The notes under the pieces: generated by a model
What the model was told of the DNA's origin: nothing
The model's input: only the letters and a program-made list of their open reading frames with translations
Database searches by the model: none
NCBI RefSeq assembly: GCF_002803075.1
Contig: NZ_NNBK01000002.1
Span: 456,044 to 520,043, forward strand
Length of the DNA: 64,000 nucleotides
Origin: Streptomyces sp. CB01373
Lineage (GTDB): Bacteria; Actinomycetota; Actinomycetes; Streptomycetales; Streptomycetaceae
Direction of reading: 5' to 3'
Shown here: in pieces, positions 47,485 to 57,147 of the stretch
Numbering within the stretch: position 1 is the stretch's first letter
How the letters are laid out: each line of letters opens with the position of its first letter
Position numbers and translations under genes: made by a program

Positions 47485-48186
47485 TCAGCGGGCCTTCGGG
47501 CCGCCCTTCGGCATCCGCATGCCCTTGGGCATCGGACCCTTCGGCACCGGCATGTTGCTCATCAGGTCGCCGAGGGCGCGCAGCCGATCGTTGGTGGAGG
47601 TGACCTGCGGGCCGGTCAGCACGCGCGGGAACTTCAGCAGGGTCGTGCGCAGCTTCTTCAGCGGGACCTGGCCCTCGCTGTCGCCCACGATCACGTCGTG
47701 CACCGGGACGTCCACGACGATCCGGTTCATCTTCTTCTTCTCGGCGGCGAGCAGGGACTTCACCCGGTTCGGGTTGCCCTCGGCGACCAGCACGATGCCG
47801 GCCTTGCCGACCGCGCGGTGCACCACGTCCTGGCTGCGGTTCATGGCCACCGCCGGGGTGGTGGTCCAGCCGCGGCCCACGTTGTCCAGGACCGCCGCGG
47901 CGGCGCCCGGCTGGCCCTCCATCTGCCCGAACGCGGCGGTCTCGGCCCGGCGTCCGAAGATGATCGCCGTCGCGAGGAAGGCGAGCAGCACGCCCAGGAT
48001 GCCGAGGTAGACCGGGTGGCCGATCGCGAAGCCGATCCCGAGAAGGACACCGAAGGTGATGATGAAGACACCCGCGAGTACCAGACCGATCTTGCTGTCG
48101 GCCTTGCGGGTCATCTTGTAGGTCAGAGCGATCTGCTTCAGTCGCCCGGGGTTGGCAGCCTCGGCTGCGTTGTCCTTCCTCGCCAT
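47485..48186 (-). CDS. DUF4191 membrane protein
   Basis: The 233-residue protein has a basic N-terminus (RLKQIALTYKMTRKADSKIG), two adjacent membrane helices (LVLAGVFIITFGVLLGIGFA; VYLGILGVLLAFLATAIIF) and a cytoplasmic domain with VGRGWTTTPAVAMNRSQDVV. The tail is Met/Pro/Lys-rich (MPKGPMPKGMRMPKG). It is the DUF4191 family found near lipA in actinobacteria. Function is unknown. The ATG at 48186 fits family length. Confidence 0.85.
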   Translation of the reverse strand: MARKDNAAEAANPGRLKQIALTYKMTRKADSKIGLVLAGVFIITFGVLLGIGFAIGHPVYLGILGVLLAFLATAIIFGRRAETAAFGQMEGQPGAAAAVLDNVGRGWTTTPAVAMNRSQDVVHRAVGKAGIVLVAEGNPNRVKSLLAAEKKKMNRIVVDVPVHDVIVGDSEGQVPLKKLRTTLLKFPRVLTGPQVTSTNDRLRALGDLMSNMPVPKGPMPKGMRMPKGGPKAR

Positions 48187-48279
48187 GCCACGAAGTCTAC
48201 GTGTCTCCCGGAGCGGCCCACGACGGCAGTGCCCTTACGGGCACCGGGCAGCAGGTGGGAGGGGGTGGGGGAGGAGCGG

Positions 48280-48480
48280 TCAGGGGCCGACGGCGGGGAA
48301 CTGGTCGAGGACCCGCTGCGCCTCGACGCGGTCCTTGGCCCGGCGGCGGTCCTCCAGGACGGAGTTCCAGGCGTTGCGGCGGGCGGTGCGCTGGCCGCTG
48401 CTCATGAGCAGGGACTCGACCGCGCGCAGTGCGACGGTGAAGGACGGGATCGCGGTGGCACGAACGTGCACGGCCTGCAT
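48280..48480 (-). CDS. small hypothetical protein, 66 residues
   Basis: The frame reads MQAVHVRATAIPSFTVALRA, then VESLLMSSGQRTARRNAWNS and VLEDRRRAKDRVEAQRVLDQ. It has an N-terminal strand, then a basic helical half, in line with a small conserved Streptomyces protein between lipA and the DUF4191 gene. GGGAGG lies upstream of ATG 48480. No function is known to me. Confidence 0.7.
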   Translation of the reverse strand: MQAVHVRATAIPSFTVALRAVESLLMSSGQRTARRNAWNSVLEDRRRAKDRVEAQRVLDQFPAVGP

Positions 48481-48752
48481 GGGAGGTCCCCCTCATGACG
48501 GCTCTTGGTGTACGGGGTGTGAGTCCAGGGTCACTGCTTGGTGTTACCAGGGCGTGACCGGACGGTCAAACACCGATGAAGCCTTGCGGCCGCGGTCCGA
48601 AAGGCTGACGCGGCCCTGTCCGTGACGCTCATCTGCGGCGACGGTCAGGACCGCGTCGTATCGGCCACTACTCGATAGTAGGCTCTTGTGCCCGATTTCA
48701 CACACTCTCGGCTCGCCGGTGGGGCGGGAGCGGTGACGGAGGGTCAGCCCTG

Positions 48753-49718
48753 TCAGACCGCCTGGGCGGCGATGTACGTGCCCCGCTTCTCGACGGCCAT
48801 CCGGTACAGCCGGCCGGCGCGGTAGGAGGACCGTACCAGCGGACCCGACATCACGCCCGAGAAGCCGATCTGCTCGGCCTCCTCCTTCAGCTCCACGAAC
48901 TCCTGCGGCTTGACCCACCGCTCCACCGGGTGGTGGCGCACCGAGGGGCGCAGGTACTGCGTGATGGTGACCAGCTCGCAGCCCGCGTCGTGGAGCTGCT
49001 TGAGTGCCTCGACCACCTCCTCGCGGGTCTCGCCCATGCCGAGGATGAGGTTGGATTTGGTCACCAGGCCGAAGTCGCGGGCCTCGGTGATGACCTTCAG
49101 GGAGCGCTCGTAGCGGAAGCCGGGGCGGATCCGCTTGAAGATCCGGGGCACCGTCTCGACGTTGTGCGCGAAGACCTCGGGGCGGGAGTCGAAGACCTCG
49201 GCCAGCTGCTCGGGGACGGCGTTGAAGTCGGGGGCGAGCAGTTCGACCTTCGTACGGCCGTCCTCGCGGTCCGCCGTCTGCTGGTGGATCTGGCGCACGG
49301 TCTCGGCGTACAGCCAGGCGCCGCCGTCCTCCAGGTCGTCGCGGGCGACGCCGGTGATGGTGGCGTAGTTGAGGTCCATGGTGACCACGGACTCGCCGAC
49401 GCGGCGCGGCTCGTCACGGTCCAGGGCCTCGGGCTTGCCGGTGTCGATCTGGCAGAAGTCGCAGCGCCGGGTGCACTGGTCGCCGCCGATGAGGAAGGTC
49501 GCCTCGCGGTCCTCCCAGCACTCGTAGATGTTCGGGCAGCCGGCTTCCTGGCAGACCGTGTGCAGGCCCTCGCTCTTCACGAGGTTCTGCATCTTGGTGT
49601 ACTCGGGACCCATTTTCGCCCGGGTCTTGATCCACTCGGGCTTGCGCTCGATGGGGGTCTGGCTGTTGCGGACCTCCAGGCGCAGCATCTTGCGTCCGTC
49701 GGGTGCGACTGCGGACAC
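48753..49718 (-). CDS. lipA: lipoyl synthase
   Basis: This 321-residue radical-SAM enzyme inserts two sulphur atoms into protein-bound octanoate to form lipoyl groups on E2 and GcvH proteins. Both iron-sulphur motifs are intact: the auxiliary Cys-x4-Cys-x5-Cys ([12 protein letters not shown]) and the SAM-cluster Cys-x3-Cys-x2-Cys ([10 protein letters not shown]). The C-terminal RSSYRAG motif that ligates the auxiliary cluster is also present. It lies downstream of lipB on the same strand, 118 bases apart. Its product is needed by AceE/E2 encoded at 59-64 kb. Confidence 0.95.
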   Translation of the reverse strand: MSAVAPDGRKMLRLEVRNSQTPIERKPEWIKTRAKMGPEYTKMQNLVKSEGLHTVCQEAGCPNIYECWEDREATFLIGGDQCTRRCDFCQIDTGKPEALDRDEPRRVGESVVTMDLNYATITGVARDDLEDGGAWLYAETVRQIHQQTADREDGRTKVELLAPDFNAVPEQLAEVFDSRPEVFAHNVETVPRIFKRIRPGFRYERSLKVITEARDFGLVTKSNLILGMGETREEVVEALKQLHDAGCELVTITQYLRPSVRHHPVERWVKPQEFVELKEEAEQIGFSGVMSGPLVRSSYRAGRLYRMAVEKRGTYIAAQAV

Positions 49719-49836
49719 GACCGGCTCCCTGTAGCTTCGATTCTTCGGCGTACACCAGGGTACGCCCGTGCTTGTTGCGCCCCGTCGGTGAGGCCAACCT
49801 GCGGGCCTGAGGGATCATTCCCCCGGCAGGTCACGG

Positions 49837-50634
49837 TCAGGCGGTGGCCCGCTCGATCTCCCGCGGCTTCAGGTCCGCGTTCTCCAGGACGTCCTGCAGG
49901 TGCCGTTCGACGACCGGCAGTACTTCCTCGATCGTGACGTCCCGGCCCAGTTCGGCCGCCAGCGAGGCGACGCCCGCGTCCCGGATGCCACACGGAATGA
50001 TCTTGTCGAACCACTTGTTGTCCGGGTTCACGTTCAGTGCGAAGCCGTGCATCGTGACGCCCTTGGCGACCCGGATCCCGATCGCCGCGATCTTGCGGTC
50101 CTCGCGGCGCTGGCCGGCGTTGGACGGGGCGTACTCCGGGCCGTTCAGCCGGGGGTCGAACTCGTCGTCGGCCAGGCGCGGGTCGAAGTCCAGGGACAGC
50201 CCGCCCAGGGAGGGCCGCTGCTCCACCGGGTCGCCGAGCACCCACACGCCGCTGCGCCCCTCGACGCGGGTGGTCTCCAGGCCGAAGTCCGCGCAGGCGC
50301 GGATCAGTGCCTCCTCCAGGCGGCGCACGTGGGCCACCACGTCCACCGGGCGGGGCAGCTTCTGGATGGGGTAGCCGACCAGCTGGCCGGGGCCGTGCCA
50401 GGTGATCTTGCCGCCGCGGTCCACGTCGATGACGGGTGTGCCGTCGAGCGGGCGCTCGCTGTCCTCGGTCCGCCGGCCGGCCGTGTAGACCGGGGGGTGC
50501 TCCAGAAGCAGCACGGTGTCGGGGACCTCGTCCGCGAACCGGGCGGCGTGCACCCGGCGCTGCTCGTCCCAGGCCTGGACGTAGTCCACGGCCTCGGCAC
50601 CGAATCCCATGCGGACGAACCGCAGCTCACTCAC
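49837..50634 (-). CDS. lipB: lipoyl(octanoyl) transferase
   Basis: The 265-residue enzyme moves octanoate from acyl-carrier protein to lipoyl domains. It shows [20 protein letters not shown], the [11 protein letters not shown] motif, and the catalytic pair Lys (in [10 protein letters not shown]) and Cys (in [10 protein letters not shown]). An insertion of about 44 residues (starting [20 protein letters not shown]) separates the GVWVLGD and RKIAAIG elements, which are almost adjacent in shorter homologues. GTG at 50634 follows GGAGG by eight bases. It forms the lipoate operon with lipA. Confidence 0.94.
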   Translation of the reverse strand: MSELRFVRMGFGAEAVDYVQAWDEQRRVHAARFADEVPDTVLLLEHPPVYTAGRRTEDSERPLDGTPVIDVDRGGKITWHGPGQLVGYPIQKLPRPVDVVAHVRRLEEALIRACADFGLETTRVEGRSGVWVLGDPVEQRPSLGGLSLDFDPRLADDEFDPRLNGPEYAPSNAGQRREDRKIAAIGIRVAKGVTMHGFALNVNPDNKWFDKIIPCGIRDAGVASLAAELGRDVTIEEVLPVVERHLQDVLENADLKPREIERATA

Positions 50635-50878
50635 GGCGAACGCCTCCCCGGAAGGTCGTAAGGCACGAAACGTGCCCACGCAACTGTACGTCCGGCCGGA
50701 ACGCGTCAGCTCCGCGGGCAATCCTCACACGATCGGATGAATGGTGGTCAAACTCTGCGGTCAGTTGCTCACTCTCCGCTACATTCGCGCCGTTCATGAG
50801 GCCATAAGGGCTGCTCACAGGCAATCCGGGCACCACGCGGCCGCGTGGCTGCCCGAAAGGCAGGAGACCGCACCGCAG

Positions 50879-52372
50879 ATGACGGAACGACCCGCGCAGC
50901 GCACTCCCAACCGCCAGCTCGCCGCGCTCATCGCAGAAGCGGGATTCTCCAACGCGGGTCTGGCCCGTCGCGTCGACCAGCTCGGTCTCGAACACGGCCT
51001 GGACCTGAGATACGACAAGACGTCGGTCACCCGCTGGCTGCGCGGTCAGCAGCCGCGGGGGACCACGCCCGCCCTCATCGCGGAGGTCTTCACCCGGCGC
51101 CTGGGCCGCCGCCTGACGGCGCAGGACCTCGGTCTGGACGCCTGCGCCCCGGTGTACGCGGGGCTGGAGTTCGCCGCCACCCCGGAGGAGGCCGTCGACA
51201 TCGTCGGCGGGCTCTGGCGCAAGGACTGCGGCAGCCACGCCGAGCTGCGCAGGATCGCCTTCACCCCGGCGGGGCTCGTCGTGCCCAGCCGGGACTGGCT
51301 GATCGGCCGGGCCGACGACCGGGTGGCCCGCGTCGAGGCGCCACCGGCCGCCCGGGTGCCCGTCCAGGGGCGCCCGGAGCGGCCCGCCCCCGGCGTGCCC
51401 GACCCCTCGGTGCCCGGCATGCCCCAGCAGCGCGTCCGGACCGAACGCGTCCCGGCCGGACGGGCAGCGGGCCTGAAGGTCACCGGCGGCGACATCGCCG
51501 CCCTGCGCTCGGTCGGCGAGCTGTTCCGCACCCTCGACGACCTGTACGGCGGCGGCCACGCCCGCCAGGCCCTCGTGCGCTACCTGGAGCACGAGTGCGA
51601 GCCGATGCTGCGGGGCACCTACGGCGAGCAGACCGGCCGCCGGCTGTTCGGCGCCGCCGCCGACCTGACCCGGCTCGCCGGCTGGACGTCGTACGACATC
51701 GCCGCGCACGGGCTCGCCCAGCGCTACTTCGTGCAGGCGCTGCGGCTCGCCCAGGCCGCGGGCGACCGGGCCTACGGCGCGTATGTGCTGGTCACCATGA
51801 GCCGGCAGGCCGTCTACCTCGGGCACGGGCGGGAGGCCGTGCAGCTCGCGCGGGTGGCCCAGCAGGGGCTCGGCGGCTCGGCCCCGCCCGCGGTGCAGGC
51901 GCTGCTGCACGCTGCCGAGGCACGCGGGCACGGCGTGCTGGGCGAGGTGCGCGCCTGCACGGCGTCCCTGGTGCGCGCCGAGCGCTCCCTGGAGGCGGCC
52001 AGGCCCGGGGACGAGGTGCCCTCCTGGGGCCGCTTCGACGAGGCCCAGCTGGCGGACGAGTCCGGGCACTGCCACCGGGATCTCCAGCAGTACCGCGCCG
52101 CCGCCCAGCACGCCGAGCGCGCCCTCCAGCTCCGCGACCCGGCCCACGCCCGCAGCCGGCTGTTCTGCCGGGTGGTCCTGGCCACCGCCCGCCTGGGTCT
52201 CGGCGACCTGGACCAGGCCTGCCGCCTGGCCGCCGAGGCCGCGACCCAGGCCGCCGACATGCGCTCGGTGCGGGCGGTGGAGTACGTCAAGGACTTCGAA
52301 CGCCGCCTGGAGCCGTACAGGGACGCACCCCCGGTACGCGGCTACCGCGACAGGGTGGCAGCGCTGGGCTGA
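50879..52372 (+). CDS. NsdA-like XRE/TPR transcriptional regulator
   Basis: The 497-residue protein starts with an XRE-like DNA-binding segment (NRQLAALIAEAGFSNAGLAR, DKTSVTRWLRGQQPRGTTPA). A TPR-rich half follows (residues about 190-490: LRLAQAAGDRAYGAYVLVTM, YRAAAQHAERALQLRD, LVRAERSLEAARPGDEVP). This order is that of NsdA and related regulators that repress sporulation and antibiotic synthesis in S. coelicolor. It is a paralogue, not necessarily NsdA itself (SCO5582 maps elsewhere). The ATG at 50879 follows AGGAG with moderate spacing. A G-rich minisatellite lies just downstream. Confidence 0.75.
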   Translation: MTERPAQRTPNRQLAALIAEAGFSNAGLARRVDQLGLEHGLDLRYDKTSVTRWLRGQQPRGTTPALIAEVFTRRLGRRLTAQDLGLDACAPVYAGLEFAATPEEAVDIVGGLWRKDCGSHAELRRIAFTPAGLVVPSRDWLIGRADDRVARVEAPPAARVPVQGRPERPAPGVPDPSVPGMPQQRVRTERVPAGRAAGLKVTGGDIAALRSVGELFRTLDDLYGGGHARQALVRYLEHECEPMLRGTYGEQTGRRLFGAAADLTRLAGWTSYDIAAHGLAQRYFVQALRLAQAAGDRAYGAYVLVTMSRQAVYLGHGREAVQLARVAQQGLGGSAPPAVQALLHAAEARGHGVLGEVRACTASLVRAERSLEAARPGDEVPSWGRFDEAQLADESGHCHRDLQQYRAAAQHAERALQLRDPAHARSRLFCRVVLATARLGLGDLDQACRLAAEAATQAADMRSVRAVEYVKDFERRLEPYRDAPPVRGYRDRVAALG

Positions 52373-52375
52373 GGT

Positions 52376-52745
52376 CGGGGGCGGGGCGTGGTGCCGGGTT
52401 GAGATCCGGGATGCGGGCCGTGCTGTTGGGCTGCGGCCCGGGGCGGGGTGATGGCGTCGGGTTGAGGTCCGGAGTGGTGGCAGTGGTGCTGGGCTGCGGC
52501 CTGGGGCAGAGCCGGTGGTGCTGGGCTGCGGCCTGGGGCAGAGCCGGTGGTGCTGGGATGCGGCCCGGGGCGGGGCTGATGACGCTGGCTGCGGCCCAGG
52601 GGCAGGGTGTGGCGCCGCGTTGAGGTCCCGGGTGGGGCCGGTGGTGCCCGGGCTGCGGCCCGGGACGGGGTGGTGGCGTCCGGTTGAGCTCCGGGTCGGG
52701 TCGGTGGTGCTGGCTGCGGCCCGGATCCAGATGGTTGGGACGGAG
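52376..52745. repeat. G-rich minisatellite with 32-bp core
   Basis: About 370 bases repeat GGTGCTGGGCTGCGGCCTGG-type units. Three copies at 52484, 52516 and 52548 are exactly 32 bases apart, the first two identical over the unit; outer copies are degenerate (CTGCGGCCC GGGGCGGGG cores). The plus strand is strongly G-rich and could form G-quadruplexes. It fills the 415-base gap between two convergent genes. No gene is supported here. Confidence 0.8.
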
Positions 52746-52787
52746 GCCCGGCGCGGGGGCGTCGGGCCTTGTGGGGCGGGCGTCGGC

Positions 52788-54227
52788 TCAGGCGGCTGCT
52801 CGGGGGGCCGTTGCCGCCGGGTCCGCGCGGTGCATCGGGCGTCCGGCGCCCAGGTCGCCCAGGATGGCCGCCGCGGCCCGGTGGGCCGAGTGCAGCGCCC
52901 CCTGGACGGTGCTGGTGTCCCGGTGGTCGCCGCACACGTACAGGCCCGCAAGGAGCCGCACCGGGCGCCGCGGATCGTGCGGCGGGCGCATGGCGGGGAC
53001 GGCCTCGGGGGTGTCATGCACGGCGAGCGTCTCCCAGCGGGCCGTGGAGGTGCCGTAGAGGCGGGACAGATGGCGGCGTACCGCCGTGTCGACGTCGGCC
53101 GGGGGCACGCCCAGGACCGTCGACGACACCAGCGCGCGGCCGGCGGGCGCGCGGGCGGGGTCGACGCGGCTGACCACCGCCGTGTGCGCCACCGGGCCGC
53201 CGCGGTCCGCGTCGAGCAGCAGGTACGCGCCCGTCTCCGGAGGCTCGTCGGTCGTGTGGTGGACCACCGTCACCGGGTGGAAGTCCGGCACGCGCAACCC
53301 GGGCAGCAGTTCGGCCGCGGCGCGCGCGTCGGTGGCGACCAGCACGGCCCGGCAGCGGATCACGCCGTGCTCGGCGGTGGTCACCGCGGTCGTGGAGACC
53401 GAGGTGACCCGTACGCCGGTGTGCACGGTGCCGGGCGGCAGGGTGCGCGCGAGCAGCTCCGGCAGGACCTCGGCACCGCCCTCCGGCAGGCACAGCCGGC
53501 CGCTCACGAAGGAGTGCAGGGCGAGGTCCGCGGTGCGACTGGACGTAGTGAGCTCCGGGTCGCACAACAGGGCCGCGAGCAGCGGCCGCAGGAAGCCGTC
53601 GACGGTGCGGGCGGGCAGACCGCGGGCGGCCAGCGCCTCCCGGGCGGTCGACTCCGGTCGCGACAGCAGCCGTTCGACCGGGGTGGCGGCGATCCGGCCG
53701 AGCGCGGCACGCAGCCGCAGCGGCGCGCCGATCCCGCGGCGTCCGGGAGGCGGACCCTCGAAGAAGGGCGCGGCGGACGAGCGGGGGAGGGACGAGCCGG
53801 GAGCGGACGGCCGGGGAACGGCCGCCCGGGCATGGGACGACGGCCGGGGCACCGGCGGGCGGGGGGCGCTCGCCAGGGCGCGCACTACGTGAAGTGCGCT
53901 CCTCGCGCTACCGCCGTGCGCCGGAGCGCCCGCACGGAAATGCCGTCCGTCGTTGTGCAGCAGGACCCCCGGCGCGAACGGACGCAGCACGAGCGCGTCG
54001 AGCCCCGGGCTCAGGGCCAGTTGGGGATACGACGTGTTCAGCAGCTGTCCGATCCGGTCGAGCCGGAACCCGTCGACCTTCTCGGTCGACATGCGGCCGC
54101 CCACGTAAGGGGCGGCCTCCAGTACCGCGGTCGTCACTCCGGCGCTGGTCAGTCGATGCGCTGCCGCGAGCCCGGCGACCCCGGCTCCCACGACGACGAC
54201 GTCAGCCTGATACGCGGGCTCAAGCAC
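52788..54227 (-). CDS. FAD-dependent oxidoreductase (amine-oxidase/PPOX-like)
   Basis: The 479-residue flavoenzyme has an N-terminal dinucleotide-binding motif (VVVVGAGVAGLAAAHRLTSA with GxGxxG), then APYVGGRMSTE typical of the amine oxidase/protoporphyrinogen oxidase superfamily. The C-terminal FAD motif is LYVCGDHRDTSTVQGALHSA. The middle is Pro/Ala-rich (around residues 125-175) and unlike heme-pathway HemY, so the substrate is unknown. The ATG at 54227 is four residues before the beta strand. Phased CGGTCGCA repeats lie upstream. Confidence 0.82.
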   Translation of the reverse strand: MLEPAYQADVVVVGAGVAGLAAAHRLTSAGVTTAVLEAAPYVGGRMSTEKVDGFRLDRIGQLLNTSYPQLALSPGLDALVLRPFAPGVLLHNDGRHFRAGAPAHGGSARSALHVVRALASAPRPPVPRPSSHARAAVPRPSAPGSSLPRSSAAPFFEGPPPGRRGIGAPLRLRAALGRIAATPVERLLSRPESTAREALAARGLPARTVDGFLRPLLAALLCDPELTTSSRTADLALHSFVSGRLCLPEGGAEVLPELLARTLPPGTVHTGVRVTSVSTTAVTTAEHGVIRCRAVLVATDARAAAELLPGLRVPDFHPVTVVHHTTDEPPETGAYLLLDADRGGPVAHTAVVSRVDPARAPAGRALVSSTVLGVPPADVDTAVRRHLSRLYGTSTARWETLAVHDTPEAVPAMRPPHDPRRPVRLLAGLYVCGDHRDTSTVQGALHSAHRAAAAILGDLGAGRPMHRADPAATAPRAAA

Positions 54228-54352
54228 GTGCCCCTCCTCGAGGTTGCGCGGCCGGTGGGGCGGTGATGCCCGCGACCGGCGTCAGGAATACCCGAGTTCG
54301 CGTCGAGATTAGGGCCGCGCACGGTCAGGGACAGTCGCGCATCGACAGGGCA

Positions 54353-54403
54353 CGGTCGCACAGCGGTCGCACACGGTCGCAAAGTGGCGTAGCCGCGGTC
54401 GCA
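54353..54403. promoter_or_regulatory. helically phased CGGTCGCA repeats
   Basis: CGGTCGCA occurs at 54353, 54364, 54374 and 54396, so starts are 11, 10 and 22 bases apart, one or two helical turns. Weaker copies lie at 54322 and 54332. The array is 126-176 bases upstream of the FAD oxidoreductase start. Such phasing suggests cooperative protein binding. Confidence 0.55.
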
Positions 54404-54430
54404 GGGTGGCACGGCGAGCGGTCACAGGCG

Positions 54431-55327
54431 TCACAGCGCCGCACGGACGGCGTCCTCGATCCCCGGAAAGGCGAACGAGAACCCCGACTCCAGCAGCCGC
54501 TTCGGCACCACCCGCGCGCTGCCCAGCACATCGCCCGCCATCTCTCCGAGCACCGCGCGCAGCACCGGCGCCGGCACCGGGAACGGCGTCGGCCGGCCCA
54601 GCACCCGGCCCATGGCCGCGGTGATCTCACGGTTCGTCAGCGGCTGCGGCGCGGTGAGGTTGACCGGCCCGGACAGGCTCGCGGTGTCCAGCAGATGGCG
54701 CAACGCCGCCACCTCGTCGTGCAGCGCGATGAACGACCAGAACTGCCGCCCGTCTCCCATCCGCCCGCCCAACCCGGCCTTGAACAGCGGGAACAGCCGC
54801 CCCCACGCCCCGCCCTCGCGGGCCACCACCAGCCCGGTGCGGGCGAACACCGTCCGGATGCCCGCCTCCCGCGCGGGAGCCGCGGCCTGCTCCCACTCCA
54901 CGCACAGCTGTGGCAGGAAACCGTCCCCGGGCGGCGCCTCCTCGTCGACGGCGCGCTCGCCGGTGTCGCCGTAGTAGCCGATCGCGCTGCCGCCGACGAA
55001 CACCCGTGGAGGAGCGTCCAGGGCGGCGACGGCCTCGGCGAGCGCCGCTGTGCCGAGCACCCGGCTGTCCCGGATCGTCTTCTTGTACTCCCGCGTCCAC
55101 CGGTGGTCGCCCACGCCCGCGCCCGCCAGGTTGACCACCGCGTCGCATCCGGCGAGCCCCGCCGTGTCCACGTACCGGCCGGCGGGGTCCCAGCGGACCT
55201 CGTCCGCGCCGCGGGCCGAACGGCGCACCAGGCGCACCACCTCGTGCCCGTCCGCGACCAGGGACCGCACCAGGGCACTGCCGATCAGACCGGACGCGCC
55301 GGCCACCGCGATTCGCGAACGTTCCAT
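54431..55327 (-). CDS. TIGR01777-type NAD(P)-dependent epimerase
   Basis: The 298-residue SDR-fold protein has GASGLIGSALVRSLVADGHE (cofactor motif GxxGxxG) and the TIGR01777 hallmarks DAVVNLAGAGVGDHRW, SAIGYYGDTGERAVDE and RTGLVVAREGGA. This is the family of E. coli YfcH, related to the cell-division inhibitor SulA of cyanobacteria. The catalytic activity is undefined. It follows the FAD gene on the same strand with a 200-base gap. The ATG at 55327 opens directly into the first strand. Confidence 0.88.
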   Translation of the reverse strand: MERSRIAVAGASGLIGSALVRSLVADGHEVVRLVRRSARGADEVRWDPAGRYVDTAGLAGCDAVVNLAGAGVGDHRWTREYKKTIRDSRVLGTAALAEAVAALDAPPRVFVGGSAIGYYGDTGERAVDEEAPPGDGFLPQLCVEWEQAAAPAREAGIRTVFARTGLVVAREGGAWGRLFPLFKAGLGGRMGDGRQFWSFIALHDEVAALRHLLDTASLSGPVNLTAPQPLTNREITAAMGRVLGRPTPFPVPAPVLRAVLGEMAGDVLGSARVVPKRLLESGFSFAFPGIEDAVRAAL

Positions 55328-55398
55328 GCGCCCATCCTGCCCGCCCCGCCACGGAAATCCCGGCGGACCGGCCCGGCCCGCGCCGTAGAGTGACCGCC

Positions 55399-55887
55399 AT
55401 GCCGGTACCTGTCATACGCCACGCCACCCCTGACGACGAGGACGGCCTGGGCCGGCTCGACCGCCGGACCTGGTCCACGACGCACGCGGTCACCCCGGCC
55501 CCGTGCCGGCCCTACGAGCCCTTCTTCAGCCACCGGTCGGGGCCGCGCGACCACCTGGTCGCCGAACTCGACGGCCGGCTGGTCGGATACATCCGCCTCG
55601 GCTTCCCCACAGAACTGGCGTCCAACGCGCACGTCCGGCAGATCCGCGGCCTCGCCGTGGCCGAGGAGGCCCGCGGCAGCGGGGTGGGGCGCGCCCTGCT
55701 GCGCGCCGCCGTCGAGGAGACCCGCCGCCAGGGCGCCCGCCGCATCACCCTGCGGGTGCTGGGCCACAACACCCCCGCCCGCAAGCTGTACGAGTCCGAG
55801 GGCTTCGTGGTGGAGGGCGTCCAGCCGGAGGAGTTCCACCTGGACGGCGCCTACGTCGACGACGTCTTCATGGGCCGCTTCCTGTGA
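55399..55887 (+). CDS. GNAT-family N-acetyltransferase
   Basis: The 162-residue acetyltransferase has RGLAVAEEARGSGVGRALLR (the R/Q-x-x-G-x-G/A acetyl-CoA loop), an upstream beta strand (HLVAELDGRLVGYIRLG) and a C-terminal part HNTPARKLYESEGFVVEGVQ. It acetylates an unknown amine. I chose ATG 55399, three codons into the frame that opens with GTG 55390. It is divergent from the TIGR01777 gene and convergent to the protease gene. Confidence 0.88.
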   Translation: MPVPVIRHATPDDEDGLGRLDRRTWSTTHAVTPAPCRPYEPFFSHRSGPRDHLVAELDGRLVGYIRLGFPTELASNAHVRQIRGLAVAEEARGSGVGRALLRAAVEETRRQGARRITLRVLGHNTPARKLYESEGFVVEGVQPEEFHLDGAYVDDVFMGRFL

Positions 55888-55962
55888 GCCGGGAGCCCTG
55901 AGCCGAAACGCGTGGGCCCGTGCGGCCCGAGCCAGAGCGGCCCGAGCCGGGAGTACCCGGGT

Positions 55963-57147
55963 TCACGAGGTGACCAGGCGGCCCGTGTCCACCGGCGCGG
56001 TCGCGTGTGCCGCGCTCTGCGCGTCCGGGGCGACCTCGTCCGCCGTCAGGACGTATCCCGTCTCGTCGTCGGAGGTGGAGCGGGCGAAGACCACGCCGAA
56101 CACGCGGCCGTCCGTGGTCAGCAGCGGACCGCCGGAGTTGCCGGGGCGGACCGTGGAGCGGATGGAGTAGATCTCCCGGGTGACCGTGCCGCTGTTGTAG
56201 ATGTTCTGGCCCGTCGCCCGGATCCGGTTGGCGACCGTCGCCGCCTGGAGGTTCAGGTCGCCGTCCTGCGGATATCCCGCGACCACCGCCGAGTCCCCGC
56301 GCGCGGCGGTGTCGTCGAACCGCAGCACGGGGGCGTTCAGCCCGGGGACGTAGAGCACGGCCACGTCCCGGTGCGGGTCGAACAGCACCACCCGTGCCCG
56401 GTACGACCGCCCGACGCCGCCGATGCGTACGGCCGGGTCGTCGATGCCCGCCACCACGTGCGCGTTGGTCATCACACGCTCCGGCGCGTACACGAAGCCG
56501 CTGCCCTCGCGGCCCTGGTTGCCGGCGGCGCCCTCGATCTTGACCGTGCTGAACCGGGCGGCGTTCGTCGCGTTCTCCGTGACGCTGTCCCCGGTGGGCC
56601 GGGCGACACCCGCCGCCGGCTCGTTCTCGAAGGGGTTGAAGACCTGCGGGAAGCCCGCCTCGGTCAGCGCGGAGGTGGCGCGCGAGAACCAGGCCGGGGT
56701 GGTGTCCGGCATCGCGTTCTGGACCGCGCCCAGCAGCCGCGAGTCGCGTATCGCCGTCGTCACCACCGGGGTCGAGGAGGCGGCCAGGACGCTCGCCGCC
56801 ACCCAGGCCACGATCAGCACCGCCACGGTGTTCGCGGCGGCCCCGCCGATGCCGTCGGCCACCCGCAGCGGCCCGCGGTCCAGCTCGCGCCGCAGCCGCA
56901 GCGCCAGACGGCCCGCCAGCTCGTGCCCCACCACGGCCGGCACCAGCACCGTGAGCACGGCGGTGACCGTCGCCGTGGTCGTCCCGCGCGTGACGAAGTC
57001 CATCACCCACGGCAGGATCCACACGCCGACGACGGCACCGCCGACGAAACCGGCCAGCGAGACACAGCCGGCCACGAGTCCCCGCCGGTAGCCGGACGCG
57101 GCGTAGACGAGGATCACCAGCACCAACAGCAGGTCGAGCAGGTCCAC
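55963..57147 (-). CDS. MarP-like membrane serine protease (CvpA plus trypsin domain)
   Basis: The 394-residue protein begins with four membrane helices of a CvpA/colicin-V-production domain (residues 1-155: LLLVLVILVYAASGYRRGLV, AANTVAVLIVAWVAASVLA). It ends with a trypsin-like protease: His in MTNAHVVAG, Asp in DPHRDVAVL and Ser in RPGNSGGPLL. Mycobacterium MarP has the same order and supports acid and oxidative stress resistance outside the membrane. The triad is intact. GTG at 57147 places the first helix at residue 4. Confidence 0.88.
   Translation of the reverse strand: MDLLDLLLVLVILVYAASGYRRGLVAGCVSLAGFVGGAVVGVWILPWVMDFVTRGTTTATVTAVLTVLVPAVVGHELAGRLALRLRRELDRGPLRVADGIGGAAANTVAVLIVAWVAASVLAASSTPVVTTAIRDSRLLGAVQNAMPDTTPAWFSRATSALTEAGFPQVFNPFENEPAAGVARPTGDSVTENATNAARFSTVKIEGAAGNQGREGSGFVYAPERVMTNAHVVAGIDDPAVRIGGVGRSYRARVVLFDPHRDVAVLYVPGLNAPVLRFDDTAARGDSAVVAGYPQDGDLNLQAATVANRIRATGQNIYNSGTVTREIYSIRSTVRPGNSGGPLLTTDGRVFGVVFARSTSDDETGYVLTADEVAPDAQSAAHATAPVDTGRLVTS

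Noticed and set aside
52376..52745. CRISPR array
   Set aside because: Repeats are directly adjacent and degenerate with no unique spacers and no cas genes; it is a minisatellite.
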